The position numbers were made by a program, and so were the translations under genes. The notes beneath the pieces are model-generated. The model ran no database searches. It was not told the origin of the DNA and saw only the letters and a list, made by a program, of their open reading frames with translations. A DNA stretch of 64,000 nt from Todiramphus chloris collaris (lineage: Eukaryota > Chordata > Aves > Coraciiformes > Alcedinidae), in NCBI GenBank assembly GCA_025345505.1, contig JANVCC010000185.1:3774500-3838499 (forward strand), in the 5' to 3' direction. Of the stretch, positions 26,694-39,720 are shown piece after piece; within the stretch, counting starts at the first letter, position 1; the number at the start of each line of letters is the position of its first letter.

Positions 26694-27419
26694 TCTGCTC
26701 ATTAGCTCAGGAACTTACAGTTGGAGTTGTCACTAGGCTCCTCCTGCCAACATATTGCAGGGCTTCGCGGGAGTTACATCATTTGGCCTCGGAGGACCAG
26801 CTAAGTGGAAACACATTTGCATTCGCTCATGTTGCTCAGGCTCCTTTTCGCTCGCTCCCCGGTTTCGTGGGCGCAGAGCATGAGGTCAGGCAGCTCTCGG
26901 CACCCAGGGAGCACGGGGCCCTGCACCGGAGCATGCACTGCCCAGGAGCTCCCATCCCATGGGCACTGGGCTCCCCCAAACCATCCCAGATTCTCCTGCA
27001 GCCTGTCCAGATCATTTCTGCCATGGTGCTGGGTGAAAGCACAAAATCCCGGGTGTTTAGCTCATCTTGGCTAACCCCAGCAGGGAGTAATCCCTTCTGC
27101 CTCCTTACATTTTCCCTAGAAATTCTCCTGGACCCATGTCCTTCCCCTCCCAGCTTGCTGCAAGCCAGCATGATCCCATGGTCAGCACTTGCTGCTCTCT
27201 GCCCTTCCCACTCCTCTACTTGCTGCTCTGGGGTACAGGGTCTGGTTTGCTCAGAGAGCATTTCTCTTTTTTTTTCCTGCCATTTCTCCGGGAATTGTTC
27301 CTTCCCGATTAGCATCAGTGAGGAAATGGCTGTGTTTAGTGTGGTCCATCACTCTGGTCCTCATTATCAAGAGCAGGAAGAGGGGGAAAAAAAAAAGGGT
27401 TAGAAGGTCATAAAGAACT
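26658..27419. other. Long open frames on both strands, no recognised product
   Basis: The longest open frame of the window covers 26588-27403 on the plus strand (271 codons, non-ATG start). On the minus strand 26836-27315 is open for 159 codons from an ATG. The plus-strand protein is rich in Ser, Leu, Pro and Cys. It starts with a Phe run encoded by the poly-T tract and shows no domain I know. The minus-strand peptide begins MLIGKEQFPEKWQEKKREML and is also unfamiliar. They cannot both be coding, and the GC-rich composition alone may account for them. I do not call a gene. Confidence 0.2.
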
Positions 27420-29495
27420 GTTTGCTTCTTTACATTGCCAACACTAAAGTCTTTTGTAAAATAACAGTGTTTTTACAACATACGGAAGGTCAGTAGCCCA
27501 CTGCTGATGTCCGAAGCTGAATCCCCTGTGCATGGGGCAATTCCTCCCATCCTCAACGTACAACTCTTTCCATCCCTATCCTGGCACCAGCTGCCCAACA
27601 CTGAGAGACAGGGAAAGGTGGCAAAGACAATCACAGCTAGAGTGAGTGACAGGGGAGCTGCAGGAAGAGAAGTAAGTTGATGGCTTTCTCAGGTGCAATC
27701 AGGGAATCTGCATTTGCAGGGTTTACACCACAGGAAAGCTCCTCTGCTAAAGCTATTCCTCCACAAAGCATGGAATTTCTGGCCTGTTGTAGGGATTTTC
27801 CTGTCTCTTAGTGCCAGGGCATCCCAGGGGCCCAGTGCTCATGCAGGGCAGATTTCTGTGGGAGCCCCAGGGCTCTCTGCCATGCCCGGACACCTCAAAG
27901 GGGTGTGTAAACACCTTTACCTGAGTCCCATAACTTGGACCAATCCCCACCCCAACATGCTTGCTCCTTTACCTTGGATCAGGCTATTAAATGCTGAACT
28001 TAAATGGTCCGTTAATACCTGTTCATTTAAAAGGAAAATCAAACTTTACTGAAGAACTGAAAACACTACCAACACCAGCCCAGTGCTGGCATAACCAAGG
28101 GCAAATGAGATCCTGCAGAAGAAAAGTTATTAATGATGCAGCCTGGAACATTTCTGACCAAGATGGGACTGTGCAGAGTCATTATTACCTACAATGGCTT
28201 CATTTGCTCCTCTATTAGTCTATTAACAAAATTACATGGGTGGCTGGCACCCAGCCATGCCTACAATAGCTCTATCCTCTGTGTTGCTGGCACTTTTCTA
28301 ACCACTCTCGAGCCCAAGGAGAAGAGGGACGATGAAGGAAAAAGGGTCCCTGATGACAGGCTGGAGTGGATTTTGAATTAGTTGCAGAAAGGTGCTGGTG
28401 ACCCTGTCACAGAGCGCCTGGCTGGCAGCCACTCCTGCTCTGCCCGTGCCCCAGCCTGCCCAGGGAAGGTGGCCTGCAGAAAGCCAGAGCTGATTTGAAG
28501 CTTTCCCACCAGTTAGAGTGTCAATGCCATCCCAGCTGCTCCTCTCCTGTGTGCTGCAAGGAGCTGTTAATAAATAAATCAGTATTTACAATAATAAAGC
28601 CAAAAAGCTGTCCTTCTGGAGGACACCCAGGTCATTAACTTGCCACAGGAAGCTCTTTGAAAGCAGATGCATCTGAGCAGCCCTCACCAACACACAAGCA
28701 ACCCCTCTCCCCACATCTGCTCCACGCTGCGACATCAGCATCAGATTTTCCTCTGGGCTGGGGAGTTGCCGATGATTTTTAAGTAAATTTGTGGCCGTGG
28801 TTCATTCTTTCTGTACATTGACATTTAGTCATGAGAAAGCAATTCCTTCAGAGAATGCCCTGAGCTTCTCTTGCTCCTGTGTGGGTTCGTCTCACAGGAT
28901 GTGGTGCAGGGATGGCTGCAGTGACTCATGGCTATGGGAGCCCCACGGGAGGCAGAGGACCCCCATGCAGCGGGGCTGGCACACGGCAGCAGGTCTGCCA
29001 TGTAGTCCTTGGCACAGGGAAAGCAGCCCCCCAGCCCTTACCCTCCTCCCTGTGTCCTCTTTGCCTTTGAACACACTGTGAGGAGAAGAGCTTTTGATTA
29101 AAAATGTCAGGGGCTTATTTGCTAAGCCTGATATGATCAGATTCTAAAAATCATGATGTTAATTACCCCCCATGCGTCTGATCAAAGAGCCAAAGCTGCT
29201 CACCTAGCCAGGGGTAACCTTCTGCAGCCAAGCAGTGTCAGCTGCCCGAGGTAACTGATGGTCCTCTTTCCCCACACAGTGTTCCTCCATCCTGCATGAG
29301 AGCCATTGGTGAGGCTGGTGGGATCACTGGCATTCGAACCTGGGTTTGCCTTGGTCTTTCTGCATGGTTTCCTTCACGTTTTGGTGAACAGAAGTGATGG
29401 TGGCACTGGTGTTCTCCCTGCGAGCCATCAGCATCATCTGGAGTGGTGGCCTGGAAAGCTGGGGTTTATCACAAACGGGGCAGAGAACTGGGGTC
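27420..29495. other. Unique non-coding sequence
   Basis: No gene or repeat is recognised. A short AATAAATAAATCAG patch lies near 28570. The sequence around 29095-29165 is AT-rich, with TGATCAGATTCTAAAAATCATGATG-like wording, but I cannot assign it. Confidence 0.45.
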
Positions 29496-29560
29496 CCTTG
29501 TGAGCTCTTACACAGACCTATAGGTTGACCTTGGTTAAATCACTTCCCTGTGCGAGTTGA
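29496..29560 (+). mobile_element. Probable MIR SINE relic
   Basis: The wording TGAGCTCTTACACAG, then GGTTGACCTTGGTTAAATCA, then CTTCCCTGTGCGAGTT follows the MIR core in order ('ctagctgtgtgaccttgggcaagtcacttaacctctctgtgcctcagtt'). Orientation is plus. MIR is an ancient amniote SINE whose remains are rare in bird genomes. Only about 65 bp can be followed, so the call is tentative. Confidence 0.45.
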
Positions 29561-32500
29561 AGATGCTCTGGAAGGGTTGTTCACAGAGAAGAGTGGGAGC
29601 AAGCGGGAGGAAAAAGCTGAGAATTGGCAGACAAAAGGCTTGCTTTGTTTCTGCTACAGATGCTCTACCGTCCCTGCCCTTCCCGACAGGGCTCTCTGGA
29701 GACTTGAAATATCCATATCTTGACCAACTTACCCTCTGGCTGAGTCACTCCTGTTTCCCAAGGACTGATTTCCTCCAAGGGATGAGGGGCAGCTCTGCTG
29801 CCCCACAAGATGTGAGGAGCTCCTGGTGAGCAGAAACATGACATTCCCAGGCACACTTGTTTAGTGTCTTGCTGTGGCAGCTTATCAGCATTGAGTCAGT
29901 GTGTGGATGAGCCTTGCTCCTTCCTCCTTGTGCCCCACCAGTTCCCCAACACCATTCACCCAGTGAGGAGGGGGAAGATCAGCCAGCCTGTAGCTCAGGC
30001 TGTGCCTTGTCAGTCAGACATTTGAAGAGAAGCTCCCAAAAGCTGGTGATCCTCCCGTAAGAGAGAAAATCCCCATCCTCCCAGCTCCAATTTGAATGCC
30101 TGACTCCACCAGTGATAGCAGGATAGGACCAGCAAAAGGCTGTGCTCCAGAAGTGAGGGCTCTGGGAAGGCACATGCCCATGTGTTCCCACCTGGGAATT
30201 GAAGCCGGTTACTCTTACCCACACTGCAGCTTTACTCCCTTGGCCTTGAGAAACTCATGTCTGGTGAGGGTTTGAGTCAGTGCAAACCAATGCAGAGAGG
30301 GACCAGGCATCCCTGCACCCTCTTATAGCCTGGAAGGCAGCAGGTTCCCGTTAACACCCCAGGTGCTGCATCCTGCCACCTGCTGAGCCCGGGCCATCCC
30401 CCTGCAGACAAGAGAGAAGGGAAGCACCTTCCTCATCACCGCTATTATTGGCAACACCTCATGGCCTCTGAGGAGCGGAGCCTGGGGACCACCGGGACCC
30501 ACCCCCCCCACCCCGAGCATCTCCGCGGCGCTGAGTTCCCACTCCCCGGGCGCTGCTCCCAGAGCTCGGGAAAACGCATGAGCACCATCTAGTGATGCCG
30601 GCTGCGGTCCTCTCGGTGGAAGGACCTCCATCCTGCACAGGAGCGTGTCTCAGGGCTTCCACCATCTTTTGTGCGGCACAGGGATGGGCAGCTCTGCAGG
30701 ATGCTGCTCCGGCTTTAGGGTGTGTAAGTCCCTGTCCTGGAAGGGTAGAGGATGCAGATGGCAGCAAGATCCTGCCTGGGCTCGTAAAACACGAAGGTAC
30801 TTGCTAGGAAGGGGTTTGGGTTGCAGGTGTGTTTCTTAAAGATCCATTTCCTAGAATCATATGGATTTATAAGAGTCTCAGCTTCTGTTTCAGTAGTACT
30901 TGTTTGCAACACCGGGAAAATATGAGCTAAGAGAGTGGCAGGGCTTTAGAAACTTGAGTAGTCAAGTGAAAGGTGACTGAATTTCAGAGACGGATGGTAA
31001 AAGGGCAATTCCACTCAGTGAAAATTTTCAAGGTATCGAGGCAAAACATGGCCTGTTCCACGCTGAAAGCAAAACTTTTAAAAGTCAGGGCGTTTGCTCA
31101 GAAAATCAATCCTCCCAGGAGAGGCACCTCTCAGAGTGGGGCATCTCCAGGCCAGTTTTGTAGAGCTGCATTTTGAGCAACGAAGTGCCACTGAAAGCCT
31201 GCTCTGCTCTCTTGCAGGGTGGGGGTTATTAGTTTGGCTTGTTTTAAAGTCATGGTGTTTAAGATAAACCTCCTGGGTTCTGGTACCAAACTGGAATCAG
31301 AAATGATGCGTTTTGCTAACCAAGCCTAGATGGACAGCCTCTGAACTCCTAGCACAAAATGTTCATCATGTTCTATCTCTTTGCCCAATTCCAACTAAAA
31401 AACATCCCGGGCACCTTGTCCCAGAACAGCTGATACCCAAAGCATGCCAAGAGACAGGCAGATAGTTTGTAGAGCGTGGCAATAGTGTGGCTCACTGCGG
31501 TTGTAATAACAGCAGGCATCTGGGAAGGGATTTTCAGTCTCACTCTTCAGGGTTTAGGTTGATCTGTTGTTATTAAAGACCGGGATGAGATTTAATATAA
31601 GCAGGCACACCCGCTGCTGTGAGAGTCCTCACTGCCTCCAGAGCAGCGGTATCTGGCTGCTCTAACTGATCCAGATGGGTCTCAGGTCTCATTTAAACTG
31701 GGATTTCCAATGTCCCCCCCGGAGCAAGGTTTGACCGTGTCACTTAGACCTGCCCGCTGAACATCAGCCCACGTTTAGGTTGCATCTGATACTATCTGCA
31801 TCTCGCTTTGGTGCCTCTGTGAGAGGCAAGGGCTTTGCCCCGGTGAACAAGAGGGCATCACCAAACCCCAGTGATTTCCAGTCCCAGGGCTGGTTTGGGG
31901 TCCCTGGCAGTGTGGTGTTTGGTGAGGATTAGCTCTGTTCACAGCCAAGTCCATGAAGGAAAGAGACAGCAGGGCGAGGAGAGGACAGGGCTGCTGCCCA
32001 CACCTCCGAAGCCTGAGCTGAGCTTCCTGCCAGCTCCACTCCATCTCTCCCTCTCTTTTTTTAAGGAATACACAGCATGTTCCCAGGCTGGGCTGACAAC
32101 CAGTTTCCCCTGTGTCCAGGGGCCCGCTGGCCCTTTCTTAGGTGAGCTAAGCAAGCACAAATGTCCTCCCTAAACAAGAGAGAGGAGACAGCTGGATTCG
32201 AATGCGCGGTTCTTGTGCAGGCTCCCTTTCAAATGAGTCAGAAAAGTTCCTTGGCAGCTGCCTCTGTATATCTAATTGGGATCAGGTTAGGGGCAATGTG
32301 GATAGCTGAGGATGGAAAATATGTGTCAAATTTACTCCTCTGTCCCACTGCTGATCCGAAGGCTTGGGAACGCTCTTTCTGGAGCCCTCTGCTCCATGAT
32401 GACTCCTTTCCCTCCGGTCTGAGCCATTTGGGAGCTTGTTCTTCCCATTCCCTGCTGGTGTCTGTCCTTCTGTCCTCTCCCATCGGTCCCTCTGGCTTTC

Positions 32501-32848
32501 TCCCCCTCACACCCGAGGCAGAAGCATCGCTATGCCACGCTGGCAGGGCAGAGAGGCAGCCACAGTGCTGGAGGAAGGAGGGGACAGCAGGCAGCAGCCT
32601 TGGATGCCCCAGGCACTCAGCATGACTCACATTGTCCAGGCCACAAAAGAGGCGTGAGGACTGAGGCTTTTCCATCCCTTTTCTTTTCTTTTTTTTTGTT
32701 TTTGTTTGAGAGCAGCAGCAACTGGCAGGCAGTCTGGCCCTTCTCGGGAGGCAGGCGAGGAGCAGAAGCACCCTCCTGCCTCACTCCCTACTTAGCAGAA
32801 AGACCCAGCAGAGCTCTTGCTTGTGCAAAGCATGGTAATTAGTCTCAC
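29561..32848. other. Unique non-coding sequence
   Basis: No gene is recognised. At 30460-30620 there is a GC-richer patch with a C run (30506-30515) and several CpG sites, but no promoter motif I can defend. At 32680-32710 there is a T-rich patch. Confidence 0.45.
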
Positions 32849-33046
32849 AGAACCATAGAACCAATTTGGTTGAAACATCTTTAAGATCATCAAGTCCAAG
32901 CATTAACCCAGCACTGCCAGGTCACCACTAACCTGTGTCCCTCAGCACCACATCTTCATAGCTTTTAGATCTCTCCAGGGATGGGGATTCCACCACTGCC
33001 CTGGGCAGTCTGGCCTGGGGGTTTGCAACCCATACAACCTCTCTGG
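32849..33046 (-). mobile_element. CR1 LINE, 3' end, well preserved
   Basis: The plus strand reads ACAGAACCATAGAACCAATT, then AAGATCATCAAGTCCAAGCA, TTAACCCAGCACTGCCAGGT, CACCACTAACCTGTGTCCCT, CAGCACCACATCTTCATAGC and CCAGGGATGGGGATTCCACC. This is the reverse complement of a CR1 3' UTR of the CR1-X/Y type, followed without gaps for about 200 bp. The element runs on the minus strand, with its 3' tail at the left and its 5' truncation near 33046. It has no coding part. Confidence 0.93.
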
Positions 33047-36000
33047 TGCATCAGAGTGGCTGCCTGTTAGATCCCGCTGACACGAACCGCTGTGTCCTGC
33101 CACTCGCCTGCTCAGTGATTATCGTGGCAGAAACTAGACGTGCACATCCCAGCTTGAGCCAGCAGAAAGCAAATCCTGTGAAAAAATGCTCTCAGCCTTC
33201 TCCTTAGCTTGAAAAAAGTATCAGGGCCTGGAGGAAACACCACATTTCATAACGCACGAGGTGCAGCTTGGGCATGGTAACCAGCATCTTGCTCTGTACA
33301 CCAGTGCAGCTGGATGAGAGCATCTCCCCATCCTCCATCTGGGGGCCTCAGTGCTTGCCCCACACAACTTTTCTCCACAGACCCACAGCAAAGGGAGGAG
33401 GGAGCAGCATAAAGCTCTTGGAAAGAGATTCCCAGGAAATGGAGACACTAAGTAGTCCCTGAAATCCTGACAGAGATGGAGCTCTTGGCAGAGGCCAAAG
33501 CCATGCTTTTTAGTAGATTTATATTGAAAGAAAGAAAAACCCCTCTAAGGAGCCTCTGCTCTCAAGGCAGAAAACAGCACCCTGGTTTGAACAGAGCTTG
33601 GAAGAAAGGAGGGAAATCCTACCAGAAACCTCCTAAAGAAGCTGCAAATTCTCTTCTGCACCCCTTCCCCTTGTCACGGCATCTCAGCCGTCAGCCCCAC
33701 CACAAGCCCTCAAACACGGCTGTCCATCCTCCCACTCCCACAGCCCTCCTTTCAAACACGAGCCATGATAAAAGAAATCCTGGCAGGCCCCTCTGCAGCA
33801 CCCGCTGCTGCTGGGCACATCCCTCCCAGCATCACCATCAGTCAGCCAGATACTCTCCAGGCTTGTGGCCAAAAAAGCCGATCACTCTTCTTCTCTCAGC
33901 CATTTCTCTGCCTTAAGTGGATATTTAAGAAGGAAAAAGTGAGAAATGAGCAGAGAGTACTGGGACTGCACATACAACCTCACAGGGCCAGATGTATGAT
34001 GCCTCCCTGCCAAACTTCCTGCTCACTTCTTCCCCTGCTGTCCCCTTCTTGGTGGACACGTTCAGGGGCTCCTCGAGGGGTGAGCCCTTCTACTTTTTCC
34101 CTACAAGTGTTTGAAGACCCCAGAAAAAAAGCATGGGCTCTGCTGAAACAGTCCCACCCTGGTAATCCTGAGCTGTCACACAAAGATGCCTTAACAGATG
34201 TCACTTGGTCAAGCCAAGGAAGAGTTGTGCTGGGGCTGCTCTTTGCCAAACAGGCATTCACTTGGCAATTTCCCAGCTGCTTTATGGGGCAGTTTCTCCC
34301 AAATCTGGGAGCTGGTGCTCAGCTCACAGCAGCAATATCACAGCCCAAGCTTGTCATAGCTGCTTATGTCCATACAAGACCCATTTCTATCCTGGCCAGC
34401 AAGCAGCCAAGACCACAGAAGGATGTCTAGGAGGGAAGGCTTTGCTTGGGCAGAGGGTAAGGGGCAGGAAAGATGCCTCCCAGCAGGGAGGACCCATGCA
34501 GATGCTCACTCCAGGGGATGTTTGCAGAACAAAGATTTGGCTGCTGGCTGCTCCTGGCTCCCAGCCCATCAGCGTGCCCCTGCCCATGGTGAGGGACAAG
34601 CCGATGGGACATCTGCAGTTTGGCTGAGATGTCTGAGCTCTTCCACTGTTATTTCTGTAAGCATCCTTCTGTCGGTGTGTGGTGTGATCGCAAAAGGAAC
34701 TTTGCCCTCTCTCAGCTCACACTTTTCCTAAGAAAATAAGTTTGGGTCTTTGCCAAAAAGCTGAAAGTGAAAAAAAAAAATTATCTTTTCATGTTAAAGT
34801 CTTCACTATTTCCGATGTTTGGAAGCTTTACAGAGGAAAACTTCAATTTGAAACTACCCCTACAAAAATCCTAAAGTTGTATTTTAATGGAACACTTGGT
34901 GTGGCTGAAATTTCTTGTGGATAAAAATAAATAAAACTGACAAACCATCTCCGCAGTGATGCTGATCCTGGAGTGTGTGGTATTCTCAGACACCAGATAC
35001 TTGTGGGGCTTGATCAGATGCTCAGCATTTATTTGGAGAGAGACTTATCTACTTACAAGAAGGACTGGAACAACTGCAAGGAGCAGCTATGGTCCTCCAG
35101 GTTTAGAACACTAATATCTAATGGATGAGAACTTCTCACGGGCACGGGGAGGGTCACTGCTGGGCCAGGATATTGGGTCATGTGAACCATTGGCTTGATC
35201 TCTGATCTGCTCAGAAATTGTACTAGACCTAAATTCCTAAAATTTCACCGTGAAAATAGTTTTAGGTTAGCATTCAAATGGCTCCATATTCTGGTAAAAT
35301 GTGGGATAAGGAACATGGAGCACCAACTCATCCCACCGGGTTAGAGGAGCCAAGGCCAGGCTCTCTGCTGCTCTTTGGGAGCTATTTAGAAATCATGGAA
35401 GTCAATAAATCTTTGAAGTTATTTTGGGCTGGAACCCAATGATGTTTAATCGGAAGCAGATGCTGATAGAGATCTTTCCTGGAAGGCTGAGTAGGGGGGA
35501 AGGTGCAGGGGTTCTAAAGTATAGATAATTTTTACTATTGTTATTATACATTAATGTCCGTGCTTTAAAAAATATTTCAGATGTGCTTGGATGTGTCATT
35601 GGGTGCCTTGAACCTATGACAGGCAAACAGGTCTAGATTTCAGAGCAGCTCAAAACCAAGAAAGAACTGGGATTCAATGAAAACCCCCCAGATAATTTAA
35701 TTTGCCTTGGCTAAGTGTTCCTGCAAACCCTGCTGGATTGGATGTCCATTGTGGATGGATGGGTGACCAGTAGTGGGCTCCTCCATCCCTGGTGCCTGTT
35801 TTGCCTTGGGAGAAAAACACCATGTTTTTTGGACTGCCTCCAAATCTGAAAAACTGCATGAAATATTTCTAAAACTGCTGCTTTCTGGTGGGGGGAACAG
35901 CCTGTCAGTGCCAGGAGCTGGGATGCTGCCTTCCAGACAAGGTCTGCAACCTGCATCCCAGCCCAGCCAGCAAGGCAGCTCCCACCACAGCCCTGCCCAA

Positions 36001-37846
36001 GGCTCAGGACATGGCCTGGGCATCCCTGGCAGGCGTGAGTCAAACCCCACCTGCATTGAAATGAAGGGATGGGGACACACACAACCCTGTCACCTTTCCT
36101 AGCCCTTAATAAGCAGAAGGTGAGACAACTCTGACACCACTCTGCAGCCAAACCCTTTGCTGGAAGAAACCACAAGAGGGCATTACTTTTATATTTTTCC
36201 CTACCCAGAGAAATCCAAGACCATTTCTGGATAATGTTCCATTTTCCTGTGCCTGAGTAGAACTGTGGGAATATCAAAGTGTGAATCCTAAAGCCCTAAG
36301 GAGATGGGCTGGCTGATAGTGGTGAGCCTGACTTTCTTTTTGTTCTTACAGTTTGAGACTTCAGTCACCTCTTGTGGAACAAGAGGAAGGTGGAGAATAT
36401 TCCCTCTATGTGAGAAAAGGAGGTTTTGGAAAAAAACAAAACCAACCAAGCCCAAACCACAACACTGCCAGCACCTGGAGAAGTTGAATAACAACTCAAA
36501 GCAACATTCATGAAGACGTGACAAGACACCATCCCGGCTGCACCTCATGTGGTGACAGTTTTTTGAGGTGATGACAGTAGCTTCATCTCACTCACTGGCA
36601 CCCAGAGCTTCCTCCTGAGTTTGATTTCGAAGGAGAGCTTTCCTACCCCAACAGCATCTGTGCTCATGTGTGTCTGGTGTCCCTCCAAGGCGTCCCACTG
36701 TCCTTAGCTGAGTTCATTGCCTCGAGTATAATTGCTCTTGCTGGATTCGGGCCATATGCTCTGAGTACCCTCCGAGCGTGAGGAGAAGTTTTTCAACCAT
36801 AAAGTGCCATTAGGCCTAGCCCCCATAAGGAAAGGATCATGCAAACCAGATGAAGGTCGTCAGGCTGAAGCAGAAAACAAATCAGCAGCCTCTTCGTCTT
36901 CAAAGTAATCTAAGTTTTTCAGCAATATCAGTACTGAAATAGAAAGAGGTAAAGAAGTCAATATAGACCAACTCGTATCAAAATGAGCCTTCTAGACCAG
37001 GTCTTTAGAAGAAGAAGGTGCTGTTAAAACTGTTACAGCTGCTCTACCCACCCAGAAGTGAAAGATAGCAGTTGGTCTGAGAGGACTGCTGCAGCAGAAC
37101 ATAAAAAAACCCCAAAAGCCAAACCAAAACAACAACAACAAAACCCCACCAGAAAAACAAAACCACCTAAAACCTTGAAGCAATTTTGTATTTTCTTTTC
37201 GTTTTGTGCTCTCCTGGGCTGCCTGACACATTTGGAAGACAGTCCAGAGAGACACAGGGGCCAGAGAAAAGCTTTTTCAGGACTGGGGGCCAGTTAAATG
37301 CAGATGGAGTCAGCCCAGACTTTGCTTTCCCAAAGTGGGGCAGCCCAGGGAGTACCATGCCCTTGGTGAGAGGCAGTGTCAGTGACTGGAGATGACAGCA
37401 AAGCAACAGTACAGCAAGGTCCTGGCACAACATCCCTGATCCCTGTGCCCACCTGGAGCCATGCAGCCAGGAATATCCCTCCAGGCTGCAGTGGGGACAT
37501 CACACTCTCCCCAAAACAAGACAAGTCCTGCTGACATTGGTGTGCACACACATCCCGGGGTCTGCTGCAAAAAGCCTGTCCTAGGGAAGTGTGGTACCAT
37601 GAGAAGGGTGCAAGCAAGCCTAGACTGATATTTGGGTTCTGCTGGTCTACTTCTGCCACATGGATTGTCGGTAGACACAGTCTTGATCCTGGTGACCCCA
37701 CATGAGCTGCCCTCCTCATGGAGTGAGGAAGCTCTAGAATTGAGCCTTGCAGCCTGATGGCATTTCTGGTCTCCCCGTGTAAGAGGAAACACCATGGAGT
37801 TAGTCAAAAACATTCCCTAAAGAGCTTTCTTGAGTGCAAGCTTTAG
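33047..37846. other. Unique non-coding sequence
   Basis: No gene or interspersed repeat is recognised. A/C-rich low-complexity DNA lies at 37100-37175 (AACAACAACAACAAAACCCC wording). A clean acceptor at 36351 (CTTTTTGTTCTTACAG) is followed by TAT|GTGAGA at 36410, but the 58-nt segment between has no recognisable peptide and I do not call it. Frames of 100-220 codons at 33476-34430 lack any domain. Confidence 0.45.
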
Positions 37847-37905
37847 CTGAAACCATGGCTCGGGGGAAAGACAATCCACTCTATGTAGAAGACATCGTCC
37901 TGGAG
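37847..37905 (+). other. Weak first-coding-exon candidate
   Basis: CTTTAG (acceptor at 37841-37846) is followed by CTGAAACC and an ATG in good Kozak context (ACCATGG, ATG at 37855). The 17 codons give MARGKDNPLYVEDIVLE and end exactly at a strong donor, GAG|GTGAGA, at 37906. The peptide is protein-like in composition, with charged and aliphatic residues and no low complexity. I do not recognise it, and no partner exon could be found. Its length makes chance a serious alternative. Confidence 0.22.
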
Positions 37906-39720
37906 GTGAGAACATCTGGCAGACATGGGAATGAGTGGTGAAGGGACACAACAGGGGACAAGGAACACAAGAAAAAGAGTAACGAGGGGAGCAGCATGTC
38001 CTCAGCCAGCTTCCACAGGGATGGGGCTGCCCTCCGCTGGTCTGGTTCTCAAGAAGGATTTGGTCCAGGAACCTTCCTTCAACTAAGATCTGTAATGGAT
38101 TTTCTAAGTCCCTGTGCTCTCTCCCTTCCCTTTACATGGCTATCCAGGGGGCTCCTGGCCTCTTATGATTCCCTGCCTACCTTCTTTCCTTCTCACCACG
38201 TCTCAAATTTGATTAAAACGTCACTGGTCTCTGGCAGCTCATGAGGCAGAAGAGAGGAGAGGAAGGAAAATCAAAAAACAACCGGCCCTTTCTCTCCTGC
38301 CTTTCCAGAGTTTGCATAGGCTGTGTGAGGTATTCTCTAGGATGCTGCCGTGTGTTTCTGGGGCGGTCAGGGCCTGTGCCAGGGCACAGCAGACACCCCA
38401 CCCCATCCCTCCTGACAGCAGCACTAGGATTGAGCACGATGCTCATGAGATGGCTGGTGGTTTCCTTCCTGTTGCTTCTCCCCTCCAGCCTCGGCACCAA
38501 ACATGCAGCATCCCTGAATAGTGCCGGGGTCCTGCATCCCTCTGCATCACCGAGTGCCCTTCAGTGACACCCCCGAGGGGAAACAAGCCATGGAGCAAGA
38601 AACAGAAGAGACGGCATAAGCCTGTCCAGCTCCATGGGGTGCTCTGGCCCTGCAATGCCAGACCTCAGGCAGTGCTCAGCAGCAGGGATCCTCACCTCCC
38701 AAGCAAGAGGAGCATAAAAAGACACAGCCAGAGGGCTCTCACTCTCTCCACTGACGCCGTAAAATGAAGGGATGAAAATATTGGCAAATCTGTCCTTAAG
38801 CTAATTAAAGACTGATAAATAAGGTAGCATCGACACAGGCCCATGACAGCCATGAGTGATTTTTTTTTTCCTGCGAATCCACTCTGCAATTTAATATTCA
38901 TGAAAGGCCAAAAAAAGCCTGTATCACTTCGTATTTGAAGGCTAACTAGGGAACAACAGGAGACGTTTAGAGGACAGAGACAGCCACAGTCATACCATGT
39001 ATTTCTGGAGTTGCTATGAGTCCCGGCTCAGACAGGGGAACCACATCCATCTGGCCATGCATCCACCTGAGACCCTGGGACCAGCACTGGGGACAGCAGC
39101 TGAACTTTGAGATCTCCTCACAGAGGCTTCTGCAAGGGACAAGGAAAAGGATCTCTGGTCAGGGCATTGCCCTGCCACAACTTCCCTGCTGTCAGAAATG
39201 GCCAAGTTGAACTGTGGGCAGCTGAGCCTAACCAGAGTTAACCTAAAACTACTCAAACTACATCAAAACTGAGAGAGTCTTTTAATCCTCAGACCCAGGG
39301 AGGCAGAAAGGTGGAACAGGCAGCCCTTCAGCCATGAGGAATTCAGCCACCAGCACCACACCCCTGTGTGTCTGTAGGTGTCTGGGAGATGAACTGCATC
39401 GAATCCTCTCCACAAAGAGTTGTGAAGTCATGGGGGGAGGGCTGGAAACTCTGTCTTTCTTCCTTGGGGAATTTGATGTACTTCCAAACCATTTGGAGGC
39501 TGCCAGGTTCTCCAGCTCAAGGGGAAACAACAATAACATGCATTAATCAAACGAATTTCAGGTTCCTGCTGCCAGCACGTGGCTGTGGCACATTCACTTC
39601 CCAAGCTGACATCTGCCATCATGCAAAGACGTGTGGATGCCAGCCCTGGTGTAGCAGCAAAAATACCTGCTGCAAATAACCCAGCCCAGGTGCAGCCGGG
39701 ATGGAGCCCATCACACTTAC
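37906..39720. other. Unique non-coding sequence
   Basis: No gene or repeat is recognised. At 38770-38915 an AT-rich patch contains AAGCTAATTAAAGACTGATA and TTTAATATTCATGAAAGG, the sort of homeodomain and POU-like wording seen in regulatory DNA, but nothing more can be said. Confidence 0.4.

Noticed and set aside
29330-29352. Sequence resembling a tRNA B-box (CATTCGAACCTGGG, minus strand)
   Set aside because: The reverse complement has GGTTCGAAT, but the flanks do not form a T-arm stem and no A-box or acceptor stem is present.
30460-30620. Possible second CpG island
   Set aside because: CpG density is only moderate and there is no CCAAT, GC-box cluster or X-box; the C run explains part of the GC content.
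36352-36409. 58-nt segment with a fine acceptor and a GTGAGA donor
   Set aside because: The frames give no recognisable peptide and the donor context (TAT|GTGAGA) is only fair; treated as a pseudo-exon.
37100-37175. A/C-rich repeat-like stretch suggesting a tail of a retrocopy
   Set aside because: It is simple low-complexity DNA with CAA triplets; no element adjoins it.
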